A stretch of 21,012 bases of DNA from contig JAKAMV010000065.1 of NCBI GenBank assembly GCA_021812735.1, positions 1 through 21,012 of the forward strand, read 5' to 3'. Positions within the stretch are counted from its first letter, which is position 1. The number at the start of each line of letters is the position of its first letter. The notes beneath the pieces are model-generated. The model was not told the origin of the DNA and did no database searches. It worked only from the letters and a program-made list of their open reading frames with translations. This document shows positions 7,243-14,629 of this stretch, piece by piece. Source of the stretch: Chloroflexota bacterium (lineage in GTDB: Bacteria > Chloroflexota > Limnocylindria > Limnocylindrales > CSP1-4). The position numbers and the translations under genes are program-made.

Positions 7243-8631
7243 CTACCCTCCCGTCCCGGCGGTGCCCACCGAGAAGGCTCCGACGCGCAGCCCCGCGCGC
7301 TCCAGCAGGTCGGTGAGGCCGCCCTCGACGCCCTTGCGGATCTCCTCGGCGTCCTCCGCCTTCACGCCCTGGAAGCTGAAGTTGGCGTTGATGGTCGCGC
7401 CCGCCTGCTGCGCCTTGAGCCAGGCCGCTCGCTCCGGTCCCTGCGGCTCCGGCGTGAGCGTCCGGTGTGGCACCACCTTGGCGCCCTTGCCGTACATGCG
7501 CTGGACCGAATCCGGGTCGCTGTAGTCCGTCCCATTCACCAGATCGGTCAGGTACCCGAGCACCTTCCCCATCGCGTCCGCGAGGCGGATGATCTTGGGA
7601 ATGGCGCGCTCCACCGCCGCCACGATGCGGTCGAAGATCTCCTCGATCTTGCGCGGTCCGTTGGGTCCGGTGAGCTCCGCCCAGAGGCTGTCGCCGCCGC
7701 CGCCGAAGCCGAACATCGCGGCCACCCGGTCCACGAACTCCCGGATCCGGTCGACGATGCGCTTCCCGCTCGGACCCGTCGGGTCGAACGTCTCCGCGAC
7801 GTTCTCCAGGAACCGGGCGAAGGCGCTCCCCGTCCCGCCGCCGAAGCCGGCCAGTTCGTCCATGATGCGCTCCGGGATGCCGCGCACCTTCTGCAGCAGC
7901 GCCGGGATCGTCTTCGCCTGCTGCTCCAGCAGCGACCCGGCCGAGCCCTTCGAGTACTTCTTCAGGAGCACGTTGGTGATGGCCTGGACGGCGTCGCGCG
8001 CCGCGAAGCCGCGCTCCTCCATGGCCTTCAACTGCTCCACCGGCTTCCCGAAGATCTTGGACATCTCCGTCCAGACGGCCTCGACGTCGGTGACGCTCTT
8101 CAGCTGCATGAACTGCCGGCTCGTCATCTTCCCGAGCCGCCCGATGTCCGAGATGATGCCCTCCACCGACGACGCCTTGCCGGAGTCGATGAGGTTGAGG
8201 TCGCCGACCAGCTGCTGGATGTAGCGGACCTCCGACGGGTCGAAGTTGGCGGTGAGCAGGTTCTTCGTGGACGCCATCACGTTCTGGACGCTCTGCCCAG
8301 TCTTCCAGGCGAAGTCCTCGACGCCCTCGAAGATCTGGATGGCCTTGTCGCGCGTGCCCGACAGCGCCTTCAGCGCGATGAGCGAGTTCTGCCTGAACGC
8401 GACGCCGGCCAGTATCTCGGACCCGTACTCGCGCAGCTTCTCCGTCAGGTGACCGACGAGGCCGATTGCCTCCTTGATGAAGAACAGGTCCTGCAGCTTC
8501 GCCATGAACCCGTGAGACTCGCTGCCGGCGCGCCGGAAGGCGTCGCCCAGTTTGCCGACGGCGCCGCCCATGGCCTTGGCCGGGGCCGACCCCTTGTCGA
8601 AGATCTCGAAGATCCAGGTGAGCTTGTTCAC
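7243..8631 (-). CDS. Tail tape measure protein
   Basis: 462 residues from a GTG start (MNKLTWIFEIFDKGSAPAKAMGGAVGKLGDAF). It is largely helical and Ala/Lys/Glu-rich, with the opening DKGSAPAKAM pattern common in tape measures of Mu-like phages and with long heptad-like stretches such as MEERGFAARDAVQAITNVLLKK. A Gly-rich hinge lies at about 258-310. The gene follows the frameshifting chaperone and precedes the baseplate cluster, the standard place. The protein sets tail length; at roughly 1.5 angstrom per residue (family rule) it would give a short tail of around 70 nm, which is inference. The ribosome site is weak (TAGGG before GTG). Confidence 0.85.
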   Translation of the reverse strand: MNKLTWIFEIFDKGSAPAKAMGGAVGKLGDAFRRAGSESHGFMAKLQDLFFIKEAIGLVGHLTEKLREYGSEILAGVAFRQNSLIALKALSGTRDKAIQIFEGVEDFAWKTGQSVQNVMASTKNLLTANFDPSEVRYIQQLVGDLNLIDSGKASSVEGIISDIGRLGKMTSRQFMQLKSVTDVEAVWTEMSKIFGKPVEQLKAMEERGFAARDAVQAITNVLLKKYSKGSAGSLLEQQAKTIPALLQKVRGIPERIMDELAGFGGGTGSAFARFLENVAETFDPTGPSGKRIVDRIREFVDRVAAMFGFGGGGDSLWAELTGPNGPRKIEEIFDRIVAAVERAIPKIIRLADAMGKVLGYLTDLVNGTDYSDPDSVQRMYGKGAKVVPHRTLTPEPQGPERAAWLKAQQAGATINANFSFQGVKAEDAEEIRKGVEGGLTDLLERAGLRVGAFSVGTAGTGG

Positions 8632-8640
8632 TGCGCGGCC

Positions 8641-9098
8641 CTACTTGGTGTGGAGCGTGATGTAAACGTGCAGCGCCTCGGCGACGAGCATGGCCCCGGC
8701 CTCCGCTTCGTCCGTGTCCTCGCCGCGGAACAGGGCCAGGATGTTCTCAGCGCCGACGCTGAGGTCCTCGTGGGATCTCCTCATGCGTCCTAGAGGACTT
8801 TTTTTTCCGCCTCCTTGCCAAGGCCGGCGATCTCCACGAGCTCCGCGCCGAAGGTCTCGGCCAGCCCAGGCCGGCGGTCCAGGATTCCGTCGAGCTCCTG
8901 CAGCGACGGATGGAGCAGGCAGTCGCGGAGCAGGACCTCGAATGAGTCGGCGCGCCGGGCTGCGTCGGACATGAGCGCGCGGTACCGCTTCCAGGCGGCA
9001 CGCGACGGGGCCCGGACGATGACGTCGACGCCGGCGTAGCTGAGCTGGTGGATCTCCCCGTGCTGCGCCTTCAGCTCCTCGATGACCTTCTGATCCAT
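8641..9098 (-). CDS. Tail assembly chaperone, frameshifted long form (G-T type)
   Basis: Expressed only if ribosomes slip back one base on the A8 run at 8806-8799. Codons 99-100 (AAA AAA) would be followed by AGT CCT CTA GGA CGC, giving SPLGR, and then 47 further residues (MRRSHEDLSVGAENILALF... ending VYITLHTK) up to TAG at 8641. The fusion is 152 residues. The extension is acidic and helical and has no other obvious origin, although its ATG at 8784 has AGGA 3 bases upstream and could start on its own. In lambda-like and Mu-like tails the short and long forms are made in a fixed ratio and guide tube assembly on the tape measure. Confidence 0.7.
8790..9098 (-). CDS. Tail assembly chaperone, short form (Mu gp41 position)
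   Basis: 102 residues, MDQKVIEELKAQHGEIHQLSYAGVDVIVRAPSRAAW onwards in short blocks, then KRYRALMSDAARRADSFEVLLRDCLLHPS. This matches the mostly helical chaperones encoded between tail tube and tape measure. The ATG follows GGAGG at about 10 bases. It ends in GKEAEKKVL, and the two Lys codons lie on a run of eight A, the site of the predicted -1 shift to the long form. No catalytic motif is expected. Assignment rests on position, size, helix content and the slippery site. Confidence 0.8.
   Translation of the reverse strand: MDQKVIEELKAQHGEIHQLSYAGVDVIVRAPSRAAWKRYRALMSDAARRADSFEVLLRDCLLHPSLQELDGILDRRPGLAETFGAELVEIAGLGKEAEKKVL
8799..8806 (-). promoter_or_regulatory. -1 ribosomal frameshift site (A_AAA_AAA)
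   Basis: The minus strand reads GCG GAA AAA AAA GTC CTC TAG in the zero frame, so a heptamer A_AAA_AAA lies 6 bases ahead of the stop codon region. The -1 frame continues for 52 codons to 8641. Such sites in the gene pair before the tape measure are conserved in double-stranded DNA phages. Confidence 0.7.
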
Positions 9099-9126
9099 GT
9101 GGTCGCCGCCTCCATCGCTTCGTGGA

Positions 9127-9594
9127 CTACTTCAGCAGCGCGGGCGGAGACACCGCGAAGGTGCCGCCGCGATTGATGAGCATGATGTCCAGGTCGCACT
9201 TCACGGTGAGCGCGTCGGAACCGGAGGAGTGCGTCTCGTCGATGTCCGAGATGCGACAGCCGAGCAGGGTGTCGACCGCGACCGGCGCGGCCAACTCCGC
9301 GTACATGACGACGATCTGGAAGCTCGCCTCCATGTAGCCGAGCGGCGGCGTGGCGGCGAGGACCGGGCGGAGCGCCTCCCACTCCTCCTTGAAGATCTCG
9401 AGGCTGCCCGTCGGGTCGTACTGCCCGCGGCTGCGCCCGAGCTTCATCGCCGAGGCGCCGTAGACCTTCCCGGGCGGCAGCGACTCCTTGTAGGAGATCG
9501 ACTTCACCCCCTTGAAGGTCTGGCCGTTGATGTTGATCTCGACGCTGGAGAAGTCGTAGCGGTTCGAGTTGATGAGCGGGTAGAGCAGGGCCAT
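9127..9594 (-). CDS. Tail tube protein (Mu gpM type)
   Basis: 155 residues, MALLYPLINSNRYDFSSVEININGQTFKGVKSISYKE in blocks, the usual start of contractile-tail tube proteins of Mu-like phages, followed by KVYGASAMKLGRSRGQYDPTGSLEI. The C-terminal half holds beta strands (CRISDIDETHSSGSDALTVKCDLDIMLI), as in the tube fold. It lies 9 bases after the sheath stop and 28 bases before the chaperone gene. The protein forms stacked hexamers inside the sheath. The motif DETHSSGSDALTVKCDL is very typical for this family. Confidence 0.88.
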   Translation of the reverse strand: MALLYPLINSNRYDFSSVEININGQTFKGVKSISYKESLPPGKVYGASAMKLGRSRGQYDPTGSLEIFKEEWEALRPVLAATPPLGYMEASFQIVVMYAELAAPVAVDTLLGCRISDIDETHSSGSDALTVKCDLDIMLINRGGTFAVSPPALLK

Positions 9595-9603
9595 GGCCTC
9601 TCC

Positions 9604-11268
9604 TTACTTGGTGACCGTCAGGGCCGGGTTCGAGAACCCGATGTCGACGGTGATCCACTTGGCGTAGCCGAGCGGCAGCACCCGCACGGACACCGGCAGC
9701 GTCTGCGTCGAGAGGACGTTCGCGGTGCGGCTCACCGTGACCGAGACGTCGGAGGCGTCGCCGGGCTGGGTGAGCGCAGCGCGCAGGCCGGAGTCGCAGT
9801 AGGCCTCGATGACCCGGGCATCCTTCTCCAGGATGGTACCGTCGGCGTTCACCCGCACCGAGCTGTTCAGGAACTGCAGCAGCCGCTGCCGGGTGGTGTC
9901 GCAGGCGACGTCCATGACCCGGCCGTTCTGCCAGATCGAGAAGTCGGAGCCGAAGGCCGCGCCCAGGCGGCCGGTGGTCAGGTACTTGCCCTGCCGGCCG
10001 ATGATGGTCCGCAGGGTGGTGAAGCGCTGCGCGTCCAGTCCGGGCGTGGCCTGCTCGTCGCGGCCGAGCTGGCCGACGCTGGTCAGGGGGCCGCTCGCCA
10101 CCCGGCCCAGGTCCTCGGAGACAGGCACCGCGGAGGCCCTGGCGGCCGCCGCCCAGGCGGAGCTGCGCGAGAACTGCCGGCCGTTGAGCGGGCTGGTGAT
10201 GGTGGCGTATCCGGCCGCCCAGTTGACCCGGTCGGTCGCCACCGCGGCGAACGCGGCGATGGTGTTGGCGTCGGTGTCGCTCGGGACCTCGATGATGCCC
10301 CGGGCGAAGCGGTACTGGCTGGCCGCCGTGACGAGCAGGCTCTGCAGCGTCGTCGCCAGGGTGGCGGCGTTCGCCACCGAGGACGGAGCGCCCACCACGT
10401 GGACGAAGCCCCAGGTCCGGGCGTCGGCCAGCGCCGCCGTCATGGCGGTCGTCAGGTCGGTCGTCGAGTAGCTGGCCGCCGTCACCGGGCAGGACCAGGC
10501 GTCGGCATTGCCGAGCGGCCCGGAGGCGAAGGTCAGCAGCAGGCCGGTGTCCGGGATGACGTACTTCCCGGACGCGGGGACCAGGATCTTCGGCGACCAG
10601 GTGTTCCCGCCATCGAGCGAGTAGATGAAGGTGGCCGCTCCCAGGGCGCCGGCGTCGATGACGTCGATCATCAGCGAGTAGGTGTCTACCGGCGAGCAGG
10701 TCGAGATGGTGACCACGCCGGTGCTGGTGCCGCTGAAGGTGACGGTCCCGTCGGTGGCGATGGTCCAAGTGTCACCGGCCACGTAGTTGCCGGCGGCGCA
10801 GGCGATGGTGAGCAGCGTCGCCTGCGGCACCATGACCGTCGCGGCCGTCAGCACCGCGGCGCCGTAGGTGCTCCCGCCGTCGACCGAAAACTGGAGCGTT
10901 CCGACCCCCAGCGTCCCGGTCGCGGCCACCCTGGCGATGACCTGGAACGACGGCCGCGCGGTGACCGTCAGGGTGCCGGTGCTGTTCGACGCGGTCTTCG
11001 TCACGGTCCCCGCCGTCCCGTAGGTGGACGGTGTCGCGCCCATCACGTAGACGGGGCCTCCGCCCTGCAGGGCGAGCGCGGCAGCCTCGACGAGCGGACC
11101 GGCCTTGCCCAGCAGCCCGGTCAGCGTCGTCAGGTCGGACGCGCTCTGAATGACGTTGACGAGACCCTTCGCGACGACGCCGATCTTGAGCTGCGTCTTC
11201 GCCGACGACGGGGGCGCGATGCCGAGTGCGCCGTCCTGGATGCTGAGAGTGACGTCCGGGATGCCCAT
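9604..11268 (-). CDS. Tail sheath protein (Mu gpL / DUF2586-like)
   Basis: 554 residues. The N-terminal part (VTLSIQDGALGIAPPSSAKTQLKIG) and the C-terminal half carry the sheath core: DARTWGFVHVVGAPS, RFARGIIEVP, SRSSAWAAAARASAVPVSEDLGRVASGPLTS, then FTTLRTIIGRQGKYLTTGRLGAAFGSDFS. Two related beta modules are inserted at about residues 88-173 (FSVDGGSTY) and 176-264 (YSLDGGNTW). They probably decorate the sheath surface. The sheath contracts during injection. The gene follows a small 66-residue frame by 8 bases. No feature suggests a broken gene. Family call is firm because of the conserved core and the position before the tube. Confidence 0.88.
   Translation of the reverse strand: MGIPDVTLSIQDGALGIAPPSSAKTQLKIGVVAKGLVNVIQSASDLTTLTGLLGKAGPLVEAAALALQGGGPVYVMGATPSTYGTAGTVTKTASNSTGTLTVTARPSFQVIARVAATGTLGVGTLQFSVDGGSTYGAAVLTAATVMVPQATLLTIACAAGNYVAGDTWTIATDGTVTFSGTSTGVVTISTCSPVDTYSLMIDVIDAGALGAATFIYSLDGGNTWSPKILVPASGKYVIPDTGLLLTFASGPLGNADAWSCPVTAASYSTTDLTTAMTAALADARTWGFVHVVGAPSSVANAATLATTLQSLLVTAASQYRFARGIIEVPSDTDANTIAAFAAVATDRVNWAAGYATITSPLNGRQFSRSSAWAAAARASAVPVSEDLGRVASGPLTSVGQLGRDEQATPGLDAQRFTTLRTIIGRQGKYLTTGRLGAAFGSDFSIWQNGRVMDVACDTTRQRLLQFLNSSVRVNADGTILEKDARVIEAYCDSGLRAALTQPGDASDVSVTVSRTANVLSTQTLPVSVRVLPLGYAKWITVDIGFSNPALTVTK
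10477..10743 (-). repeat. SLDGG beta module, sheath copy 2
   Basis: Sheath residues about 176-264: TYSLMIDVI, then ATFIYSLDGGNTW, LVPASG, LLLTFASGP. It resembles the copy in the J-like protein more closely than it resembles sheath copy 1. Borders are approximate. Confidence 0.6.
10750..11007 (-). repeat. SLDGG beta module, sheath copy 1
   Basis: Sheath residues about 88-173: GTLTVTARPSFQVIARV, GVGTLQFSVDGGSTY, AAGNYVAGDTWTI. The end AAGNYVAGDTW matches the AAG..SFVAGDEF end of the J-like copy. Borders are approximate. Confidence 0.55.
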
Positions 11269-11276
11269 AGTTCACC

Positions 11277-11477
11277 TCATCCGATGCGGATGTTCCCGAC
11301 CTCGCTGACGGCGGCCGCGAACTCGGCCTCCGTGACCTCGGTCGACTCGTCCCAGTGCCGATGCGTGAGGACGCCGGCGAGCACGTGGGGAGCGAGCTTC
11401 TTCTCCTGCGCCAGGTACTCGAGGCGCACGCGGCGCGCCGGCGGCGCCTTCGTCTCGATCTCGATGTCCTTGGCCAT
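11277..11477 (-). CDS. Small tail-region protein (Mu gp38 position)
   Basis: 66 residues, MAKDIEIETKAPPARRVRLE in front of YLAQEKKLAPHVLAGVLTHRHWDESTEVTEAEFAAAV. The ATG at 11477 has GAGGAG 4-5 bases upstream and starts 9 bases after the gp37-like stop. The frame is open far upstream, but that part is the shadow of neighbouring genes. The C-terminal part looks like a small helical domain. Mu has a similarly sized gp38 here, directly before the sheath, but I cannot show homology. Confidence 0.7.
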   Translation of the reverse strand: MAKDIEIETKAPPARRVRLEYLAQEKKLAPHVLAGVLTHRHWDESTEVTEAEFAAAVSEVGNIRIG

Positions 11478-11485
11478 GGCGCTCC

Positions 11486-11935
11486 TCAGTGCTGGAAGGC
11501 GACGTCCTGCGGCTCGCTGACGACCACCGTGCGCTGCGGCGCCGGCTCTGCGAGCGGAACCCCGATGACGAGCGAGAGCACGTAGATGCGGCCGTGCGCC
11601 TGCAGCCGCTGGCCGAACCACTGCCCGCTGGTCACCAGGTAGTTCGCCCCCACCACCTGGCGGAGCGCGTACACGAACGCGGCCAGCAGGCTCTCGGCGC
11701 CGGCGAAGTCCGCCCCCCATAGGTGGACATCGACGCCGGCCTGGCGCGTGTGCAGGGACCGCTGCGTGGTCGCTCCGCGCTCCGTCGGCGCGACGAAGCG
11801 GTCGGAGGTCGGAACCCAGACGACGCGCGGAGGCGTGCCCTCCTTCGCCAGGTTCTCCTCGCCGATCTCGACCGTGGCGCCCAGCGGCAGGCTGCCGGTG
11901 GCCGTGACCGCGCTGATGATGTCGGAGAGCGCCAT
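11486..11935 (-). CDS. Tail terminator/completion protein, Mu gp37-like
   Basis: 149 residues, MALSDIISAVTATGSLPLGATVEIGEE at the start; the body contains PPRVVWVPTSDRF, RQAGVDVHLWGAD and LLAAFVYALRQV, with beta segment RIYVLSLVIGVPLAEPA near the end. This is the pattern of small alpha/beta proteins that cap the tail before it joins the head. It begins next to the stop of the morphogenesis gene and precedes the gp38-like gene, in agreement with the Mu gp37 position. Assignment is by position and general look. Confidence 0.55.
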   Translation of the reverse strand: MALSDIISAVTATGSLPLGATVEIGEENLAKEGTPPRVVWVPTSDRFVAPTERGATTQRSLHTRQAGVDVHLWGADFAGAESLLAAFVYALRQVVGANYLVTSGQWFGQRLQAHGRIYVLSLVIGVPLAEPAPQRTVVVSEPQDVAFQH

Positions 11936-12436
11936 CTACATGCCCCCCATCTGGCGGGCGAGGTGGTCGGCGGCGGCCTTCTCGATGGACGGGCCCCAGA
12001 TCGGACCGATGGTGCCCTCGGGCATGTACTGGCGCCGCGGGATCGTGACCTGCTGCTTCGTCACCCATCCACCGCCACCGTGTCGACCGCCGGGCCGGAA
12101 GCGCAGCCCGCGCGAGGTCTTCGCGTGGATGACCGCGCCGTACTGGTGGACGGCGGCGTACTTCACCGGCGTCGCTACCGTGAAGCCCCGGACGTCGGCC
12201 TTCGGCGCCAGGCTGTTCAGCAGCACGCCCGTGTCGCGCAGCGGCTGGCCGCCCCGGGAGACCGGCTTCCAGGCTCTGCCGTAGGGGTCGCGGCCGGCGC
12301 GGAAGCCGTCGTCGATGAGCTTGGCGGCTTCCTCCCCGAGGACCCGGTTCATGTCCAGGCGGGCCTCGCCGGTGGCGAGATGCGCGAGCCGCGCCCGGAG
12401 ACCCTCGAGCCCGGCGAAGTCGCCACGGACTGGCAT
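11936..12436 (-). CDS. Virion morphogenesis protein, Mu gpG / Phage_tail_S type
   Basis: 166 residues, MPVRGDFAGLEGLRARLAHL, then EEAAKLIDDGFRAGRDPYGRAW and KPVSRGGQPLRDTGVLLNSLA, with VKYAAVHQYGAVIHAK and IPRRQYMP near the end. The order DPYGxxW - LRDTG.L..S - Y..HQ.G - PRRxYMP is the classic signature of gpG/P2 gpS tail-completion proteins. In Mu this gene follows gpF; here it lies after the gp36-like gene, so it has moved. It begins 3 bases after the gp36-like stop. Confidence 0.88.
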   Translation of the reverse strand: MPVRGDFAGLEGLRARLAHLATGEARLDMNRVLGEEAAKLIDDGFRAGRDPYGRAWKPVSRGGQPLRDTGVLLNSLAPKADVRGFTVATPVKYAAVHQYGAVIHAKTSRGLRFRPGGRHGGGGWVTKQQVTIPRRQYMPEGTIGPIWGPSIEKAAADHLARQMGGM

Positions 12437-12439
12437 GGG

Positions 12440-12913
12440 TCACCAGCCCCGCGGCACGGGAGCGCCGACCTGCAGCACGGGCATCCCGTTCTGGTCGTAG
12501 GTGTCCGGCATCACCGTGGCCTGCTGCACGAACGGGCCGGAACTGACGCCTCCAGGCGTCGAGTCGACGACCTGCGGCGAGATCTCCCCCTCCGCCACGC
12601 CGCGCAGCCACTTCAGGGCGTCTAGGTAGCGGCTGCGGACGTTGGTGTCGCCCGTCAGCTCCGGGTTGTAGCCGCGCGAGGAGAGCAGGTTGTAGGCCGC
12701 GATCTGGCAGACGGCGACGACCAAGCCGACGTCGAAGACCGGCGGCGTGCCCTGGGCGATGAGCGGCAGCCGGTAGCGGGCCGCCAGGTAGCCGTCGGCG
12801 ACCGCCGACGCCGCGTCCAGCGCCGACTGCTGGTAAGCCACCGGGAACTCGGACAGGGCGCCGTCCGACGCTCCGTGCCGGGTCAGGTCCGCAGGTAGGG
12901 CGTAGCTGGACAC
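12440..12913 (-). CDS. Head-tail connector, Mu gp36 / DUF1320 family
   Basis: 157 residues. The helical pattern AVAYQQ-like QQSALDAASAVADGYLAARYRLPL, VAVCQIAAYNLLSSRGYNPE and SRYLDALKWLRGVAEGEISPQ is typical of DUF1320 adaptor proteins that bind the portal. The C-terminal tail (SGPFVQQATVMPDTYDQNGM) is probably flexible. It lies between the gp35-like and gpG-like genes, 6 bases after the gp35-like stop. Confidence 0.88.
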   Translation of the reverse strand: MSSYALPADLTRHGASDGALSEFPVAYQQSALDAASAVADGYLAARYRLPLIAQGTPPVFDVGLVVAVCQIAAYNLLSSRGYNPELTGDTNVRSRYLDALKWLRGVAEGEISPQVVDSTPGGVSSGPFVQQATVMPDTYDQNGMPVLQVGAPVPRGW

Positions 12914-12919
12914 GCTGGT

Positions 12920-13138
12920 CTACCTCTTGCCCTTCCCCTTGTCGGCGGCCGACTCCTCGGCGGCGATCTCGCGGACCTCGAGCATGGACGACCCGCTGGC
13001 GACCTCGGCCAAGAGCACCTTGAGCTGCTCGGCGGTGACGTCGATGCGGGTCTCGCCCACGCCGAAGTGCAGGCCGGCGCTCCAGAAGCCGCCGAACTGG
13101 CCGCGGCGATCCGGGCAGGTGACGACGACGCGAGGCAT
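12920..13138 (-). CDS. Small head-region protein, Mu gp35-like
   Basis: 72 residues, MPRVVVTCPDRRGQFGGFWSAGL followed by HFGVGETRIDVTAEQLKVLLAEVASGSSMLEV. The pattern of a GFWRAG-like turn, a GET.IDV strand and then an EQ...L..... helix is common to the small protein encoded next to the Mu capsid gene. The C-terminus is Lys-rich and likely disordered. AAAGGAG lies 8 bases before the ATG. The exact function is not known to me. Confidence 0.75.
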   Translation of the reverse strand: MPRVVVTCPDRRGQFGGFWSAGLHFGVGETRIDVTAEQLKVLLAEVASGSSMLEVREIAAEESAADKGKGKR

Positions 13139-13161
13139 CAGCGACTCCTTTCAGTGCCCGC

Positions 13162-13197
13162 CCCCGAGCGCGCGGAGGAGGTAGACGCGCGCCGGGG
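13162..13197 (-). terminator. Strong GC hairpin after the major capsid gene
   Basis: In the 72-base gap downstream of the capsid gene the two arms (13162-13174 and 13186-13197) pair over 12 bases with one bulge, around an 11-base loop. Arm motif: CCCCGGCGCGCG. No U tract follows, so it is not a textbook intrinsic terminator. It may weaken read-through or protect the 3' end of capsid mRNA, which would keep capsid expression above that of the connector genes. Confidence 0.45.
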
Positions 13198-13210
13198 ACG
13201 GACTGCGCCG

Positions 13211-14158
13211 CTAGGCGGCGGCCTTGTAGGCCAGGAACGGCAGCGAGAAGCCGGCGTTGCCGCGGCTGTCGACGCCGTACTGGAACTCGTTCATGCGGAA
13301 GACGGTTTCGTCGTCCAGGCCGATCTTGGAGACGAACACCGGCGCCTTGCGGAGCTGCCAGAGCAGCGGGCGGATGGGGAACTGGGTCGAGAACAGGTAC
13401 CAGGTGGTCGCTTGGGCGGCCAGGTACGGGTTCACGATGAGGTTCGCGCTCCCCTTCAGGACGTTGCTCTGCACCACGCCCGCGGAGTTCCCGCCCAGCG
13501 CGGCGGCCGGGGCGATGAAGTCGGCGTTGAGGATCTGGCGGGCGGTGGCCTCCAGCTGCGGCGGCACCATGAGGACGTTGGGGACGATGCCCAGCGGGTT
13601 CCCGTCCTCGCCGGTGTAGGACATCATGGTCTGGCGCGCCGTCTGGTAGTTCGGGGCGGTGAGCGCGAGGGCGGACGCCGAGTAGTTGGAGTACGTGCCG
13701 GCGCCGGCGTTGTCCGGGTTCACCGGGTGCGAGGCGCTGAAGAACGGCTGCCCGTCGAAGCAGGCGTAGGCCGCGGCGGTGGTGTGGCCGTTCTGCAACG
13801 CGTCGACGACGCGGAGCTCCGGCCAGAGCTTGGCCTGCTGCGCGAGCAGGTCCAAGCTCATGTTGAAGAGGCCGAACTGGTCGTCCTCGATGTCCGGCTT
13901 CTTGATGCCGACCGTTCCCTCGAAGTCCTTGTTGGCGATGACGTAGCCGCGGGACGAGAGGTTGTTGACCTGGCGCTCACCGATCCACTCGCGCAGGCGC
14001 GGCAGGCGGCCGAGCCACCCGTAGTGGTTCTCGCGGGTGCTGGACGGCACCTCGGTCGAGATCTGGTCGAAGAAGACCGGCGTGTTCAGGTAGGCCTGCT
14101 GGAACCTGAACTCGGCCTGGTAGAAGAGGAAGTCGAGCGTCGCCTGATTGATGATCAT
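13211..14158 (-). CDS. Major capsid protein, Mu gpT family
   Basis: 315 residues. It starts MIINQATLDFLFYQAEFRFQ and shows GWLGRLPRLREWIGERQVNN, FEGTVGIKKPDIEDDQFG, DGQPFFSASHPVN, then LMVPPQLEATARQILNADFI and KGSANLIVNPYL, all typical of the Mu-like HK97-fold major head subunit. AGGAG lies 7 bases before the ATG. It is flanked by the decoration protein gene upstream and by a strong hairpin downstream. It will be assembled around the scaffold encoded in the I/Z gene. Length agrees with the family. Confidence 0.93.
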   Translation of the reverse strand: MIINQATLDFLFYQAEFRFQQAYLNTPVFFDQISTEVPSSTRENHYGWLGRLPRLREWIGERQVNNLSSRGYVIANKDFEGTVGIKKPDIEDDQFGLFNMSLDLLAQQAKLWPELRVVDALQNGHTTAAAYACFDGQPFFSASHPVNPDNAGAGTYSNYSASALALTAPNYQTARQTMMSYTGEDGNPLGIVPNVLMVPPQLEATARQILNADFIAPAAALGGNSAGVVQSNVLKGSANLIVNPYLAAQATTWYLFSTQFPIRPLLWQLRKAPVFVSKIGLDDETVFRMNEFQYGVDSRGNAGFSLPFLAYKAAA

Positions 14159-14167
14159 GGTCGTCTC

Positions 14168-14611
14168 CTAGATGCCCAGACCGATCTGGACGAGGGTGCC
14201 GAGGGTCGCGTCGACGCCGGCGATCTTCCCGGCACGGCTCCGGGTGCCGGTGCCGTTGGTGAGGTTGACGGTGTGGTCGTCGCTCAGGTAGCAGTCGGCG
14301 CCCACGTTGGCCTGGGCGATGGCGTCGCCGGCGGTGCCGGTGTCGAGCCAGAACGCGCCGCAGTCGACCGGCACCGAGAAGGCGCCGGCGGCGTGCCCCG
14401 CCACGGTGTTGTCCAGGATCTTGGTGCCGCGGTAGACGCCGGCGGCGATGAGGCCGGTGGCGACCGTGGCCGGCGCGGCGTACCCGCCGTTCAGGACGAT
14501 GACGGCGCCGGGGAAGATCTTGACGTTGTCGGCGACGGGGAAGGCGTAGGCGTCGGGAATGCCGTGGGTCCCGATGCGGGCGGTGTTGCGGGCGGCGGTC
14601 AGGGCGGCCAT
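14168..14611 (-). CDS. Head decoration / capsid cement protein
   Basis: 147 residues, small, acidic and rich in Gly/Ala, with DNVKIFPGAVIVLNGGYAAP, AGVYRGTKILDNTVAGHA and DAIAQANVGADCYLSDDHTVN. This is the pattern of small proteins (DUF2190-like or Mu gp33-like) that coat the capsid. It lies between the protease/scaffold gene and the capsid gene. AAGGAG lies about 9 bases before the ATG. Function by family and position; no direct proof in the sequence. Confidence 0.75.
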   Translation of the reverse strand: MAALTAARNTARIGTHGIPDAYAFPVADNVKIFPGAVIVLNGGYAAPATVATGLIAAGVYRGTKILDNTVAGHAAGAFSVPVDCGAFWLDTGTAGDAIAQANVGADCYLSDDHTVNLTNGTGTRSRAGKIAGVDATLGTLVQIGLGI

Positions 14612-14629
14612 GTCGTGATCTCCTTGCGG

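Noticed and set aside
9097..11520. Very long plus-strand open frame (over 800 codons) and similar ones at 13067-15664, 7465-8793, 2138-3796 and 17591-18916
   Set aside because: They are rich in Arg, Gly, Asp and His with no family motifs and lie opposite genes with clear sheath, capsid, tape measure, gp48 and portal signatures. Long antisense frames are usual in G+C-rich coding DNA.
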